Positions 1 through 10,461 of a DNA stretch of 55,452 bases are shown in pieces. This stretch comes from CAVXYG01 sp963766005. Its GTDB lineage: Bacteria > Actinomycetota > Actinomycetes > S36-B12 > GCA-2699445. Position numbers and translations under genes: made by a program. Location: assembly GCA_963766005.1 (NCBI GenBank), contig CAVXYG010000007.1, forward strand, positions 1-55,452, given 5' to 3'. Under the pieces are notes generated by a model. It was not told where the DNA came from. It searched no databases and was given only the letters and a program-made list of their open reading frames with translations. The first letter of the stretch is position 1, and every line of letters starts with the position of its first letter.

Positions 1-1
1 C

Positions 2-91
2 ATCGCCGCGGACCTGCACATCAGCGAAGTCGTCGATGTGCCGAACTGGCTGGTCTCGATGCACCTGCCGCTGGGCATCTTCGGCCACTGA
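2..91 (+). CDS. 3' end of an unidentified gene
   Basis: The window opens inside a plus-strand reading frame that ends in TGA at 89-91. Only 29 C-terminal residues are visible, ending in LPLGIFGH. Codon third positions are nearly all G or C, as in the true genes nearby, so the frame is probably real. The family cannot be recognised from so short a piece. It runs convergent to the membrane-protein gene that ends at 238. Confidence 0.45.
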   Translation: MAADLHISEVVDVPNWLVSMHLPLGIFGH

Positions 92-237
92 CCGAGCACC
101 CCAGGCGGGAGGCCTCGTCTCGCGACGAGCCGTACCGGAACCGCTTCCAGCCCTTCGGCGGCGCCAGCTCACGCGGGTGATGCCTCACGGCACTGCCCGG
201 CTCGGGCCAGTGTCCAAGTGGGCTGCGCGATCAGGCC

Positions 238-1242
238 TCAGCCGGCGTCCTTGATGGGCCGGTTTCGAGCTTCCCTGCACGCGACGTCGTCGAGGAGCTC
301 GCGAGGCTGGCGCCGCTGTTCCTCGACGACGTCGCGAGCCGCTCGACGGCGGCAGCTGCGTCGCCGCGGCATCGAACAGTCGCGACACCTCCACAGCACC
401 ACGGTGCTGCTCCGAGGCCAAAGAACGGGGTCCCGGGCCGTCGTACCAGAACACCGCGTGGCCGCTGCGGCTGCCCGATCGCTGCAGTTCCGGCGCGTCG
501 TGGACGTCGCGCAGGGTGAGCGTCTCCGGCGCCGTACTCCTCCACCTTCACCCGCGGGGCGGGGCCCTGGAGCCATTCGATGCGGAACCGGGCGTAGAAC
601 GCGCAGAGGAAGATCACGGCGGCCATCACGGGCCAGCCGAGGAGTCCGCGGGTGGCAACGAAGTCCACCGCGCCGGCGTGCTGCAGGTGCCATGCCTCCC
701 AGCCGGACACGCTGAGCTCGGCGATGGCCCAGGCGGCGGTGACGTGGGCGCTGATGCGCCGGTAGGCGGGGTCGGCTGCCGTCTCGGGCCGCAGGCGGCC
801 GGCCAAGAGGACCGGGAGCAGGTAAGTGGCCACGGGAGTGGTGGTGAACGCGCTGGCCAGAACACCGATGGTCACGGCCATGCTGGCGGCCACGCTGATC
901 CCGAAGAACACCTGCTCCGACCCGGTGAGTGCGCCGGCCGCACCTCGGATGAGGACGTAGCCGAGCAGGGCCAGCCCCAACCAGCCGATGCACCCGCCAC
1001 GGCGTCTGTCGCGCCATCGTTGCGGTAGCCGCGACGGCGGTGGAAGCGAGCATGCCGGCGACGAGACCCCAGACGGCGTTGGCCAGGAGGAAGACACCGA
1101 CGGGTGCGACCGGGCCCACGACATCGGCCAGCGTTGGCAGCCGGGTGGGGAGCACATGAGCGATGGACGGGACGTAGTCGCTCGGCGTGGCCGCCTGATC
1201 GGTATGGGCCTGCCGGTGCGGAGCGAGTGTCGTGCGTGTCAT
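238..1242 (-). CDS. Frameshifted integral membrane protein, possibly DUF3159-like
   Basis: The gene reads from an ATG at 1242 (MTRTTLAPHRQ...). It has hydrophobic helices starting at PVGVFLLANAVWGLVAGML, then continues in a second frame from about 1010 (GWLGLALLGYVLIRGAAGAL, then AASMAVTIGVLASAF and further helices). A third frame takes over near 525 (LTLRDVHDAPELQRSGSR, AVFWYDGPGPRSL), and the first frame may resume near the TGA at 238 (ELLDDVACREARNRPIKDAG). Five or six membrane segments are followed by a soluble tail. The topology and the opening segment recall actinobacterial DUF3159 proteins, but I cannot show homology. At least two one-base shifts interrupt it, so as written it would not give a full product. 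The neighbouring genes show the same problem, so sequence error is as likely as decay. Confidence 0.4.
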   Translation of the reverse strand: MTRTTLAPHRQAHTDQAATPSDYVPSIAHVLPTRLPTLADVVGPVAPVGVFLLANAVWGLVAGMLASTAVAATATMARQTPWRVHRLVGAGPARLRPHPRCGRRTHRVGAGVLRDQRGRQHGRDHRCSGQRVHHHSRGHLPAPGPLGRPPAARDGSRPRLPAHQRPRHRRLGHRRAQRVRLGGMAPAARRRGGLRCHPRTPRLARDGRRDLPLRVLRPVPHRMAPGPRPAGEGGGVRRRRRSPCATSTTRRNCSDRAAAAATRCSGTTARDPVLWPRSSTVVLWRCRDCSMPRRRSCRRRAARDVVEEQRRQPRELLDDVACREARNRPIKDAG

Positions 1243-1345
1243 ACCGGTAGCGTCGCGCGCCCGGCGGCAGCGGAGGTAGTGCAGCGCATCACCACCTGGA
1301 GGTGACGATCGTCATCCCCACGGGGTGGGCGTGGCCGGTGGGGCG

Positions 1346-1947
1346 TCATAGCCAGCCTCGCTCGCGGGCGACCCGGGCGGCCGCGACGCGGTTGGTGGCG
1401 CCGAGCTTGCCCATCGCCTCGGAGAGGTAGTTGCGGACCGTCCCTTCCGAGAGGTGGAGGCGATCCGCGATCTCGGCGTTGCCAGGCCCTCGCCGGCCAG
1501 GCGTACCACCTGTCGCTCCCGCTCGGTGAGCGGATCGGGCTCGCTCCACGCGTCGGCGGCGAGTTCCGGATCGATCGCCCGCCGGCCGGCGTGGACGGCG
1601 CGGACGGCCTCGACGAGCTTCTCCACGGGGGCGTCCTTGAGGAGGTAGCCGCCGCACCCGGCGTCCAGCGCTCGCCGCAGGTACCCGCGCGGGAGAAGGT
1701 GGTGACGATCACGACCCGCGTGGCCAGTCCGCGCCGTGCGGATCTCCGCGGCGACGTCCAGCCCGGTCGGCCTGGCATCTCGATGTCGGTGAGCAGCACG
1801 TCCGGCTGCAGCGTCTGGACGAGGCGCAGCGCCTCGTCGCCGTCGGGCGCGGCCGACGACGTCGAGGTCCGGCTCGAGCGCCGAGCAGCGTGCCAGGGCG
1901 CCCAGGACGATGCGCTGGTCCTCGGCCAGCAGCACGGTGATGCTCAT
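1346..1947 (-). CDS. NarL/FixJ-family response regulator (frameshifted in this sequence)
   Basis: The gene starts at ATG 1947 with MSITVLLAEDQRIVLGALA, a typical receiver opening with the acidic pair E-D. Further receiver pieces are found in neighbouring frames: LLTDIEMPGR with the phosphoacceptor Asp, VVIVTTFSRAG, and GCGGYLLKDAP with the conserved Lys. A LuxR-type helix-turn-helix follows (LTERERQVVRLAGEGLA, then AEIADRLHLSEGTVRNYLS) and the gene ends at TGA 1346. The total span of 602 bp matches the usual length of about 200 residues, but at least four one-base shifts interrupt it. The start codon overlaps the kinase stop by ATGA. It presumably controls the exporter genes of the same operon, which is inferred from position only. 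Confidence 0.75.
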
Positions 1948-3086
1948 GGTGTGACCTCCGGGCCGGGCGAGGCCGTCGGGGGTGTGCGGGGCACCGTGAC
2001 CGAGACGGTGCCGGGTCGCCCACGCCCGGCCGGCCGATGCGACGACCACCTCGCCGCCGACCGCCGATATCCGCTCGCGCATCCCGGCGAGGCCCGAGCC
2101 CTCCGCACCGGTGGTGCCGCGTCCGTCATCGGTCACCTCGAGCACGACTCCGTCCGGTGTGCGTCGCGCGGACACGGCGATCGTGCCCGCGCTGCGTGGG
2201 CGTGCCGGATCACGTTCGTGACCGCTTCGCGCAGGGCGAGGGCCAGGGCGGACTCGTGCTCGGCGAGCAGCGACTGGCAGGTCGATGCCGTCACGGTCAG
2301 GCGACACCGGCAGCCGCGAGGGCGCGTCGCACGTTGACCAGTTCTGCGCCCAGGCCTCGGGCCCGGTACCCGGTCACTGCGGCGCGCACCTCGCCCAGAG
2401 CGGTTCGCGCGGTCGCTCGACCTCGCGCACTTCCTGTTCGGCCCGAGCGGGGTCGGATCGCGACGAGTCGACCGGCGAGTTCGGATTTCAGCACGATGAC
2501 CGACAGGGTGTGGCCGAGCAGGTCGTGCAGATCGCGGGCGATCCGTTCGCGTTCGGCGATGGTGGCGAGCCGCTCGATCTCCTCGTTCGCGCGGCGCAGT
2601 TCGGCCTGGGTGCGCTCGCGCTCGCCGTCGATGATCCCTGCCGCCCCGATGACGAGGACGAACACGATGATCGGCCCGACCGCGAGCAGCCGCCACGGCA
2701 TCGGGACCGTGGAGATCAGGAACATGCCCCCGGCGAGCGCGGCCAGCACGGCCACCGTCGCGACGGCCCGCCGGACGGGAGACAGTCGTCCGGCCAGTGC
2801 GGCGGCATAGACGACGAACACCCCCGCCCCCGTTCACGAGGCGTGCCGACGACGCCGAGGCCGGCCATCGCGGCCAGCAGGAGCAGCAGGTGTCGCTCAT
2901 CCCGCGCCGCCACGCTGGCCCGGTACAGGGGCAGGAACACTGCAACCATCAGCCCCGTCGCGGATCCAGTCGGTCGCGGTGGTGTCGGGGTCGAAGGCCG
3001 GCTGGAAGACCAGCGCCGCCAGGTAGACCAGCCAGAGGTAGGGCGCGTATCGGGTGACGGGCTGCTCACCGTGGCCCTCGTCTCAT
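1944..3086 (-). CDS. DesK/NarX-type sensor histidine kinase (frameshifted in this sequence)
   Basis: The ATG at 3086 overlaps the permease stop by ATGA. The N-terminal part is membrane-embedded, with segments such as APYLWLVYLAALVFQ, HLLLLLAAMAGLGVVG and LLAVGPIIVFVLVIGAAG. A coiled linker (ERERTQAELRRANEEIERLATI) leads into the HisKA_3 box ERERIARDLHDLLGHTLSVI, where the His of DLHDLLGH is the phosphorylation site. The ATPase part appears as REAVTNVIRHAHA (N box), EVTDDGRG (G1) and GSGLAGMRERI (G2). It ends at TGA 1944, again ATGA-overlapped with the regulator. About 380 residues would be normal for this family. Five or more one-base shifts split the frame, yet every domain is present in order and both gene borders are exact. 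Confidence 0.75.
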
Positions 3087-3909
3087 CCGTAGGTGCGCCC
3101 CTCGTCGCGACGGAACCCCCAGGATGCCACGGCCAGGAACAGCAGCGTGAAGCCCAGCACCGCCAGCACGTGCCCGACGGGCGACCCACCCTCGGATGCG
3201 CCGATGGTGCCCAGCGCGAGTTGGACGAAGTGATAAGGGGGCAGGGCGGGCGCCACCGACTGCACCTCGTCGGGCAGTTGCGAGATCGGGATCCACAGCC
3301 CGGACGCGAAGGCCATCGGCAACCACGCGAGGTTCAGCACAGCGGGTGCCGAGTTCGGCCCGACGAGGTATCCGAACGCCAGGCCCATCGCCGAGAAGGG
3401 CAGCGCCCCGGCGACCAGTGCCAGCCCGACTGCCACCCACTGCTGCGGGTCCAGCCGCACTCCGCCCAGCGTTGCGGCGAGGGTGAACATGCCCGCCACG
3501 ATGATCGTGGCCACGGCAGACTCATCACCACCTTGGCGATGAAGTACGCCAGCGGCGGCATCGGCGCGACCCGCTTCAGGCGCATCCAGCCCTGGCCGCG
3601 CTCCACGGCCACCGACACCCCGAACCCGAACAGGGCCGCCCCGATCACCCCGAACGCGCCGTAGGTGACCAGCATGTAGGTCGTCACCCCGACCCCGCGG
3701 GTCTGCTCGCCGGCGAAGGTGACCCCGAAGATCACGTAGAACATCAGTGGCAGCGCGACCGTGGTGACCGCGAAGATCGGCAGCCGGATCAGCTTGAGGA
3801 ACTCCTGCCAAGCCTCGGTGCGGTACACGCGCAGGATGCTGCGACCGGTGTGCCGAGGCGGCGCTGCGGCCGCCGGCCCGGTTGGCGAGGTCGTCATCGT
3901 GGTGGTCAT
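3083..3909 (-). CDS. ABC-2 type transporter permease (one frameshift)
   Basis: The ATG at 3909 overlaps the ATPase stop by ATGA (MTTTMTTSPTGPAAAAPPRH). The protein has about six membrane segments, including IFAVTTVALPLMFYVIFGVTF, YMLVTYGAFGVIGAALFGFG, ATIIVAGMFTLAATL and VLAVLGFTLLFLAVASWGF. The NLAWLPMAFASGLWIPISQLP stretch, with its conserved proline-rich loop, is typical of DrrB/NodJ-like ABC-2 export permeases. The frame shifts by one base near 3520, inside KVVMSL-AVATII. The product would pair with the ATPase encoded just upstream to export a lipid, peptide or drug. The substrate is not deducible. Confidence 0.8.
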
Positions 3910-4844
3910 GCTGCCTCCTCGGGGCGATGGGTCAGGGTGAGGAACGCGTCCTCGAGTGTGGGTTCGGTGACGGTCACGCCGGCGACCGAGGGGTCGCAAT
4001 GCAGCAGTTGCCGAAGGACCGGTTCGGGTTGGTTGACCAGCAGTTCCAGCCGGGTGCCATCCCGCTGGGCGTGGTGCACGCCGGCCCAGCCGGCGACCTC
4101 GGGCGCCCTGAGGCTCGACTCAGCGGTGATGCGCCGCCCCGGCACCAGGGACTTGATCTGCGACGGGGTGCCCTCGGCGATCACGCGCCCCTGATGCAGC
4201 ACCAGGATGCGGTCGGCCAGCGCGTCCGCCTCCTCGAGGTAGTGCGTGGTCAGCACCACCCCGCGGTCCTTCGCGGCCAGGGAGCGCAAGGTCGCCCAGA
4301 GCGTGCGACGCACCTCTGCATCGAGGCCGCTGGTCGGCTCGTCCACGAACACCAGTTGCGGGTCCCCGCACAGGGCGATCCCGAACAGCACCCGCCGCTG
4401 CTGCCCCCCGGACAGGGCGCCGAACAGCCTGCCCTCCAGCCCGTGCAACCCGGCCGCGTCCACCACCGACGCCATCGGGAGCGGGGCGGGGTAGTAGCCG
4501 CGGAACGCCGTCAGCAGCTCCCGCACCCGCAGCGTGTCCGGAACCCCCGAGGACTGCAGCATCACGCCCATCCGCTGCCGCGCCCGCAGGTCCCGCGGAT
4601 CGCGCCCGAACAGCTGAGCGGTCCCGCGGGTCGGCCTGGTCAGCCCGGTGAGCATGCCCAGCGCGGTGGTCTTGCCCGCACCATTCGGGCCCAGCACCGC
4701 CAGCAACTCCCCGGCGTGCACGGTCAGGTCGATACCGTCGACGCCGCGCACGGCCGCCGCCCCCGACCCGTACGTCTTCGATGCCCCGCGGAGCTCGGCC
4801 AGCGCGGCGCCCGGCCGCTGCCTGTCAGTGAAGAGATCTGTCAT
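3906..4844 (-). CDS. ABC transporter ATP-binding protein (DrrA-like)
   Basis: The 312-residue protein is intact and starts at ATG 4844 (MTDLFTDRQRP). It carries Walker A GPNGAGKTT (residues 52-60), the signature LSGGQ (144-148), Walker B LVFVDEP followed by TSGLD (about 164-175), and the switch His in LTTHYLEEAD. A C-terminal extension of about 90 residues ends in EPTLEDAFLTLTHRPEEAA, as in DUF4162-type exporter ATPases. It is the first gene of the four-gene unit ATPase-permease-kinase-regulator, in which each stop and start overlap by four bases. Such units in Firmicutes and Actinobacteria usually sense and export membrane-active compounds. That role here is an inference from the gene order. 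Confidence 0.92.
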   Translation of the reverse strand: MTDLFTDRQRPGAALAELRGASKTYGSGAAAVRGVDGIDLTVHAGELLAVLGPNGAGKTTALGMLTGLTRPTRGTAQLFGRDPRDLRARQRMGVMLQSSGVPDTLRVRELLTAFRGYYPAPLPMASVVDAAGLHGLEGRLFGALSGGQQRRVLFGIALCGDPQLVFVDEPTSGLDAEVRRTLWATLRSLAAKDRGVVLTTHYLEEADALADRILVLHQGRVIAEGTPSQIKSLVPGRRITAESSLRAPEVAGWAGVHHAQRDGTRLELLVNQPEPVLRQLLHCDPSVAGVTVTEPTLEDAFLTLTHRPEEAA

Positions 4845-4881
4845 GACCCCAACGCTGCCGGGTCGGGCAGGCGCTGCGTAG

Positions 4882-5529
4882 TGCTCCCGATCACCAGATC
4901 CGGATGACAAGCGCGCCGACGTCGCCGAGGCCATCGGGCAGGTCCCGCCAGAGGCCTGGCTGCCCTGCATCGACGGGGACGCCTCCGAAGCCGCGCAGCC
5001 GGTGGCCCGGGACGGGGCGTGGGTCGCCGAGATCACGGGCCTGCTGGACCTGGCGAAGTGGCCGCAGGGGATGCGGGTCATCGCCCGCAAAGAGCGGCCG
5101 CACCCCGGCGCGCAGCTGCGGCTCACCGATGCGGACGGGCACCGGGTCACCTGCTTCGCCACGAACAGCAGCAGCGGCGACCTGCCGGCGCTGGACCTGC
5201 GGCACCGGCGCCGCGCCCGCTGCGAGGACCGGATCCGCAGCGCCAAGGACAGCGGCGCCCGGAACCTGCCCTACCGGGACTCCGCGGCCAACCAGGTCTG
5301 GCTGCAGATCGTCATGCTCGCCCAGCTGCTCACCGCCCAGCTGCAGCGCCTCGCACTGGCCGGCGACCTCGCGGTCGCGGAGCCGAAACGGCTGCGGCTG
5401 CGGGTCTTCGCCGCCGCCGGGCGGCTGGTGCGCACCGGCCGCAGACACATCCTCGACCTCGACAAGGGCTGGCCGTGGACGACCGCCATCGTCGCCACCG
5501 GCACCCGACTGGACGCCCTCGCCGCCTGA
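4882..5529 (+). pseudogene. IS1380-family transposase, 5'-truncated
   Basis: An open frame runs from just after an in-frame TAG at 4879 to TGA at 5529 and encodes only the C-terminal part of an IS1380-type DDE transposase. Recognisable pieces are VAEITGLLDLAKWPQGMRVI, RKERPHPGAQLRL, the RHRRRARCEDRIRSAKDSG block that contains the last catalytic acidic residue, and LPYRDSAANQVWLQIVMLA. A full-length member is about 450-470 residues, so more than half, including the first catalytic Asp region, is missing. It must be inactive. It lies between the exporter operon, whose ATPase start is at 4844, and DUF3046. Confidence 0.85.
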
Positions 5530-5683
5530 ACCCCGAACCGCCCGCAGACCCCGACCCGGAGCAACAAGGCCAACACCGGCAAGCCAGCCGGGCGAACGCC
5601 CGCGCCCACAGCGGCGGCGGCACCTCATCCCGAGGCCCGACAAGATCAACTAGCCGACAGACCAAGATCACGAAATGTCGAGG
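4882..5683 (+). mobile_element. IS1380-family element remnant with possible right end
   Basis: The transposase fragment is followed by about 150 non-coding bases that run to the DUF3046 stop codon at 5684. The stretch GATCACGAAATGTCGAGG at about 5666-5683 is in the place expected for the right terminal repeat of the element. No left end, complementary inverted repeat or target duplication is visible, so the element is a remnant and the right border is tentative. The DUF3046 stop codon (TTA on the plus strand, 5684-5686) directly abuts this border. Confidence 0.5.
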
Positions 5684-5878
5684 TTAACGCAGCCTGCCCG
5701 GGACGTCGACCTCCTGCACCACTGCGGCCCACACGGCCTTGGCCGAGGTCCCGTCCGCGAGCGCCTGCGCGACGGTACGGCCATCGAGCGCGGAAAGCAC
5801 CTGGTCCTGGGCCCACGAGTGCGCGTACTGCTCGCCGAAGACGGCCTCCATCCGCCGCCAGAACTCCGCCAATCGCAC
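5684..5878 (-). CDS. DUF3046 family small protein
   Basis: This is a 64-residue protein from GTG 5878: VRLAEFWRRMEAVFG..., with AHSWAQDQVLSALDGRTVAQAL and a C-terminal KAVWAAVVQEVDVPGRLR. Length and pattern fit DUF3046, a small actinobacterial family of unknown function that usually lies beside recA/recX. Here the downstream side holds an IS1380 remnant instead, and lhr diverges upstream with a 54-base gap. The start was chosen because the family begins with the (M/V)RLxEFW pattern. The codon stands in a longer open frame, but the residues upstream of it have no family match. Confidence 0.88.
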   Translation of the reverse strand: MRLAEFWRRMEAVFGEQYAHSWAQDQVLSALDGRTVAQALADGTSAKAVWAAVVQEVDVPGRLR

Positions 5879-5932
5879 GCCTGCATCGTCTCGCACGGCT
5901 CTTGCGGCACCGCGTCGGGGGACACTAGCGGG

Positions 5933-8900
5933 GTGGACCCCTCGCCAGCCGCCGGACTCGACGTCTTCGGCCCGCTGACCCGGCGCTGGTTCGAACGCAG
6001 TTTCGCGGGGCCGACCGCCGCCCAGGATGCTGCCTGGCAGGCCATCGCCGAGGGCGAGGATGCGCTCGTCGTCGCTCCGACGGGCAGCGGCAAGACGCTG
6101 GCTGCCTTCCTGTACGCCATCGACCGGCTCGTGGTCAACGGCGGCGGCGGGGGCACCAGCGTGCTGTACATCTCGCCGCTGAAGGCGCTCGGTGTCGACG
6201 TCGAGCGCAACCTCCGCAGCCCTCTGGCCGGCCTGCAGCAGCTCGCCGGGCAGAGCCACGGCACGGCGGTACCGAACATCACCGTCGGAGTCCGCACCGG
6301 CGACACCGACGCCGCCGGGCGCCGAGCCCTGGTGGCCCGACCGCCCGACATCCTCATCACGACTCCCGAGTCGCTGTTCCTCATGTTGACCTCGCGCGCC
6401 CGCGCGACCCTGGCTTCGGTCACGACCGTCATCGTCGACGAGATCCATGCCATCGCGGGCTCCAAGCGGGGCGTGCACCTGGCGCTGTCGCTGGCGCGGC
6501 TGGAGCGCCTCGCGGCGAGCCGGCCGCAGCGCATCGGCCTGTCGGCCACCGTGCGCCCGACGTCCAGCGTCGCTGGGTTCCTCTCCGGGGATCATCCCTG
6601 CTCCGTCGTCGAGGCCCCCTCGGACAAGCAGCTGGAAGTCTCCATCGACGTCCCGGTCGCCGACCTCGCCGACCTCGCCAGCGCCGCCCAGCCGCCCTCC
6701 GATGACCATTCCGGCGGGGAATCCGCTCCGTCCATCTGGCCCCACATCGAGCGGCGGCTCGTGGATCTCATCGACAGCCATCGCTCCACGCTGGTCTTCA
6801 CGAACTCCCGCCGCTCGGCAGAGCGCCTCACGGCGCGCCTGAACGAGGAGTGGGGCCGTCGCCAGGAGCACCCGCCGCGGGTCATCGACGACGTCGCCGC
6901 GGAGTTGTCCGGCATGGCGGGCCAGAGCCAGGGCGCCCCGACCGAACTCGTCCGCGCCCACCACGGCTCGGTGAGCAAGGAGCAGCGATCGCAGATCGAG
7001 GACCTGCTGAAGACCGGCCGGATCGCGGCCGTGGTGGCGACCAGCAGCCTGGAGCTCGGCATCGACATGGGGGCAGTCGATCTGGTGGCGCAGGTCGAGT
7101 CCCCACCATCGGTCGCGGCGGGGCTGCAGCGCATCGGACGCGCCGGGCACCAGGTCGGTGCCGTGTCCCGGGGCGTCGTCCTGCCCAAGCACCGCGGCGA
7201 CCTGCTCACCAGCACCGTCGTTGCCGACCTCATGGGCAAGCGTCGCATCGAGCACATCGCCATTCCCCGCAATCCCCTCGATGTCCTCGCCCAGCACATC
7301 GTGTCGATGGCCGCCATGGACGACTGGAGCGTGCCCGAGCTGCTGCGGTTGGTGCAGGGCTGCTACCCCTACCGATCCCTGCCCGACGACGCCTTCCGGG
7401 CCGTGCTCGACATGCTCGCCGGCCGCTACCCGGCGACGAATTCGCCACGCTGCGGCCCCGCCTCAACTGGGACCGTGCCGGCGACGTCATCTCCGGCCGG
7501 CCCGGGGCGCAGCGGGTGGCGGTCACCAGCGGCGGCACGATCCCCGATCGCGGACTGTTCGGGGTCTACCTCGCCGGAGCGGACGAGCGGGGCGACCTGC
7601 GCGTCGGCGAGCTCGACGAGGAGATGGTCTACGAGTCGCGCGTCGGCGACGTCTTCTCCCTCGGCGCGTCCTCCTGGCGCATCGAGGACATCACCGCCGA
7701 CCGCGTGCTCGTGAGCCCGGCTCCCGGCAGACCCGGCAAACTGCCGTTCTGGCACGGCGACTCCCCGGGCCGGCCGTACGAGCTCGGCCAGCAGATCGGC
7801 GCATTCACCCGCGAGGTGGCCGCTGGCCGCATCGACAGTGCCGCCGCTGGCCGATCTGGGACTGAACGCCTGGGCGGCGGAGAACCTGCAGCGCTACGTC
7901 GCCGAGCAGCAGCAGGCCTGCGGCCGGGTGCCCGACGACCGCACGATCGTGGTGGAGCGATTCCGCGACGAGATCGGCGACTGGCGCGTTCTCTGGCACA
8001 GCCCCTTCGGCAACCGGGTCCATGCGCCCTGGGCGCTGCTCATCGCCGACGCAGCACGGGCCGAATTCGGACTCGATGCGCAGGTCATGGCCACGGACGA
8101 CGGGATCATCGCCCGGCTGCCGGACACCGGCGACGACACCTTCCTGCGCACGCTCAGCGCCGCCGCGTTCCCGCCGCCGGAGGGTGTCCGCGACGCCGTG
8201 GCACGCGCAGGTCTCCGGCTCGGCGCTCTTCGCCGCGCGTTTCCGCGAGTGCGCCGGGCGCGCCCTGCTCCTCCCCCGCCGCGACCCGCAGCGCCGCAAC
8301 CCGCTGTGGCAGCAGCGCCAGCGCGCGGCGCAACTGCTGGCGGTGGCCGCCCAGTACCCGACGTTCCCCATCACGCTGGAGACGATGCGGGAGTGCCTGC
8401 AGGATGTGTACGACATCCCGGCGCTGGAGTCGATCCTCGCCGACGTGGCCCACCAGCGGATCCGCGTGGTGGAGGTCGAGACCCCCCGGCCGAGCCCGTT
8501 CGCGCAATCGCTGCTGTTCTCCTACATCGCCACCTTCCTCTACGAGGGCGATTCACCGCTGGCCGAGCGCAAGGCCCAGGCGCTTGCGCTGGACCCGCAG
8601 CTGCTGGCGTCCCTGCTCGGCGAGGCGCAACTGCGCGAACTGCTCGACCCGGACGCCATCGCCGATGTCGAGGCCGAACTGCAACTGCTCACGCCCTCGA
8701 CCCGCATCCGCGGCATCGACGCCGCAGCGGACGCCTTCCGGCTCCTGGGCCCGCTCACCGCGGAGCAGGCGCAGCAGCGCGGTGCCGGGGAGGCCGAGCT
8801 GGCCGAGCTGCTCGCGGCGCGCCGGATCTTCGCCACGCGGCTGGCCGGCATCGATGTCCTGGCCGCGGCCGAGGACGCAGCGCGGTTGCGCGACGCCGCC

Positions 8901-10442
8901 GGCGCACCGCTACCGCCGGGGCTCCCGCAGGCATTCCTCGAGCCGGTGGCGCGACCGGTGCGCGACGTGGTGGCCCGCTACGCCCGCACCCACGGACCGT
9001 TCCAGGAAGGGCACGCCGCGGCCGCGCTCGGCCTCGGGGCTGCCGTTGTGGTCGATGCGCTGCAAGAGCTTGCCTCCGCGCACCGCGTCGTGTCGGGCGG
9101 GTTCCGCCCCGGCGGCACCGGCACCGAGTGGTGCGACAGCGAGGTGCTGCGCCGCATCCGACGGCTCAGCGCCGCTCGGCTGCAGCAGCAGATCGAGCCG
9201 GTCGACCAAGCGGCTCTGGGGCGGTTCCTGCCGCAGTGGTCGCAGGTCGCCCCGCACGGCGGACAACCGCAGCTGCGCGGCCCGGACGGGGTCTACACCG
9301 CGATCGAGCGGCTCGCCGGCCTACCGCTGCCGGCCAGCGCCTGGGAACAATGGATCCTGCCCGCCCGCGTGGCCGACTACCAGCCCCATTGGCTGGACGA
9401 GCTCACCGCCAGCGGCGAGGTCGTCTGGTGGGGCGCCGGGGCGCTGCCCGGGCGGGACGGCTGGGTCGCGCTGGCTCCGGCGGATCTCGCCGCCGATCTG
9501 CGTCCATCGCTGGCCCTACCCGAGCCCCCGGACGACGAGTTGAGCACGCGCGTGCTGCAGCTGTTGCAGCCCGGCGGCGCCTGGTTCTTCCCCGCGCTCC
9601 TGCAGCAGTTGGCGATCGACACACCCGCGATCACCACCGCCGCCCTGCTTCAGTGCCTGTGGTCCCTGGTCTGGAGCGGCCGTCTGGGCAACGACTCCTT
9701 CCTCCCGCTGCGCGCGACCGTCGGCCGATCCCCGGCGCGGCCAGTCGCGCGGCGGCGCCGCGGCGGATCCGGCGCCACCCCGCCGACCGCCGTGGGCAGA
9801 TGGTCCCTGCTCCCCCTGGCTCCCGACGAAACGGCCGCCGCGGCAGCGCAGCTGGATCGTGCGGTGGCACGGCACGGGCTGGTGGTCCGCGGATCGCTGG
9901 CCGCCGAGCCGTTGCCCGGTGGATTCTCGGCCGCGTACAAGGTGCTGTCATCGATGGCGGAGCGGGGACGGGTGACACGGCTCTACCTGGTTGACGGCCT
10001 CGGTGGCGCCCAATTCGCCGCACCGTCCGTGGTGGACCAGGTGCGGGAATGCGCGGCGGCAGCGAGCCGAGCGCAGGCCGTGGTCCTCGCGGCCACGGAT
10101 CCCGCCAACCCCTATGGCGCGGCTTTGGCGTGGCCGGCCGACACCGATGTCCGCCATCGCCCCGGGCGCAAGGCCGGCGCACTGGTCGTCCTGGTAGACG
10201 GCTCGCTGACGGCGTACTTGGAGCGCGGCGGTCGCAGTCTGCTCACCTTCGGCGGGCACCACCTCGACCTCGCACTGACCGCCTTGGCCGACGCGCTGCG
10301 CGGCGCCGCCAGCACGAGTATCTCCATCCAGCGCGTCAACGGTGCCAGCGCCGCCGAGGCAGCCTCCAACGGCGCCCTCGCGGGCGCGTTCGCGGACTCC
10401 GGGTTCACGCTGACCCCGCGAGGGCTTCGGCCCCACCGCTGA
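5933..10442 (+). CDS. lhr: Lhr-type large ATP-dependent helicase (three frameshifts)
   Basis: This is a superfamily 2 DNA helicase of about 1500 residues linked to DNA repair. Starting at GTG 5933 the N-terminal core shows Walker A APTGSGKT (residues 48-55), the DEIH box in VIVDEIHAIAG (about 167-177), the GLSAT motif III, and motifs V and VI in SSLELGIDMG and LQRIGRAGH. The later DUF4145/Lhr C-terminal region includes RVLWHSPFGNRVHAPWALL and SALFAARFRECAGRALLLPRR. The frame breaks by one base near 7430, 7840 and 8210. At the first site the expected CCCC run reads CCC (tacccggcg). The reading is otherwise continuous to TGA 10442, and the total length is right for the family. This suggests base-calling error rather than a dead gene. 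Confidence 0.88.
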
Positions 10443-10461
10443 GCGCCTGCCGGAGGAGACG

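Noticed and set aside
5002..5529. Separate short gene starting at the internal ATG 5002
   Set aside because: The residues upstream of the ATG continue the IS1380 transposase pattern, so this is the 3' part of a truncated transposase, not an independent gene.
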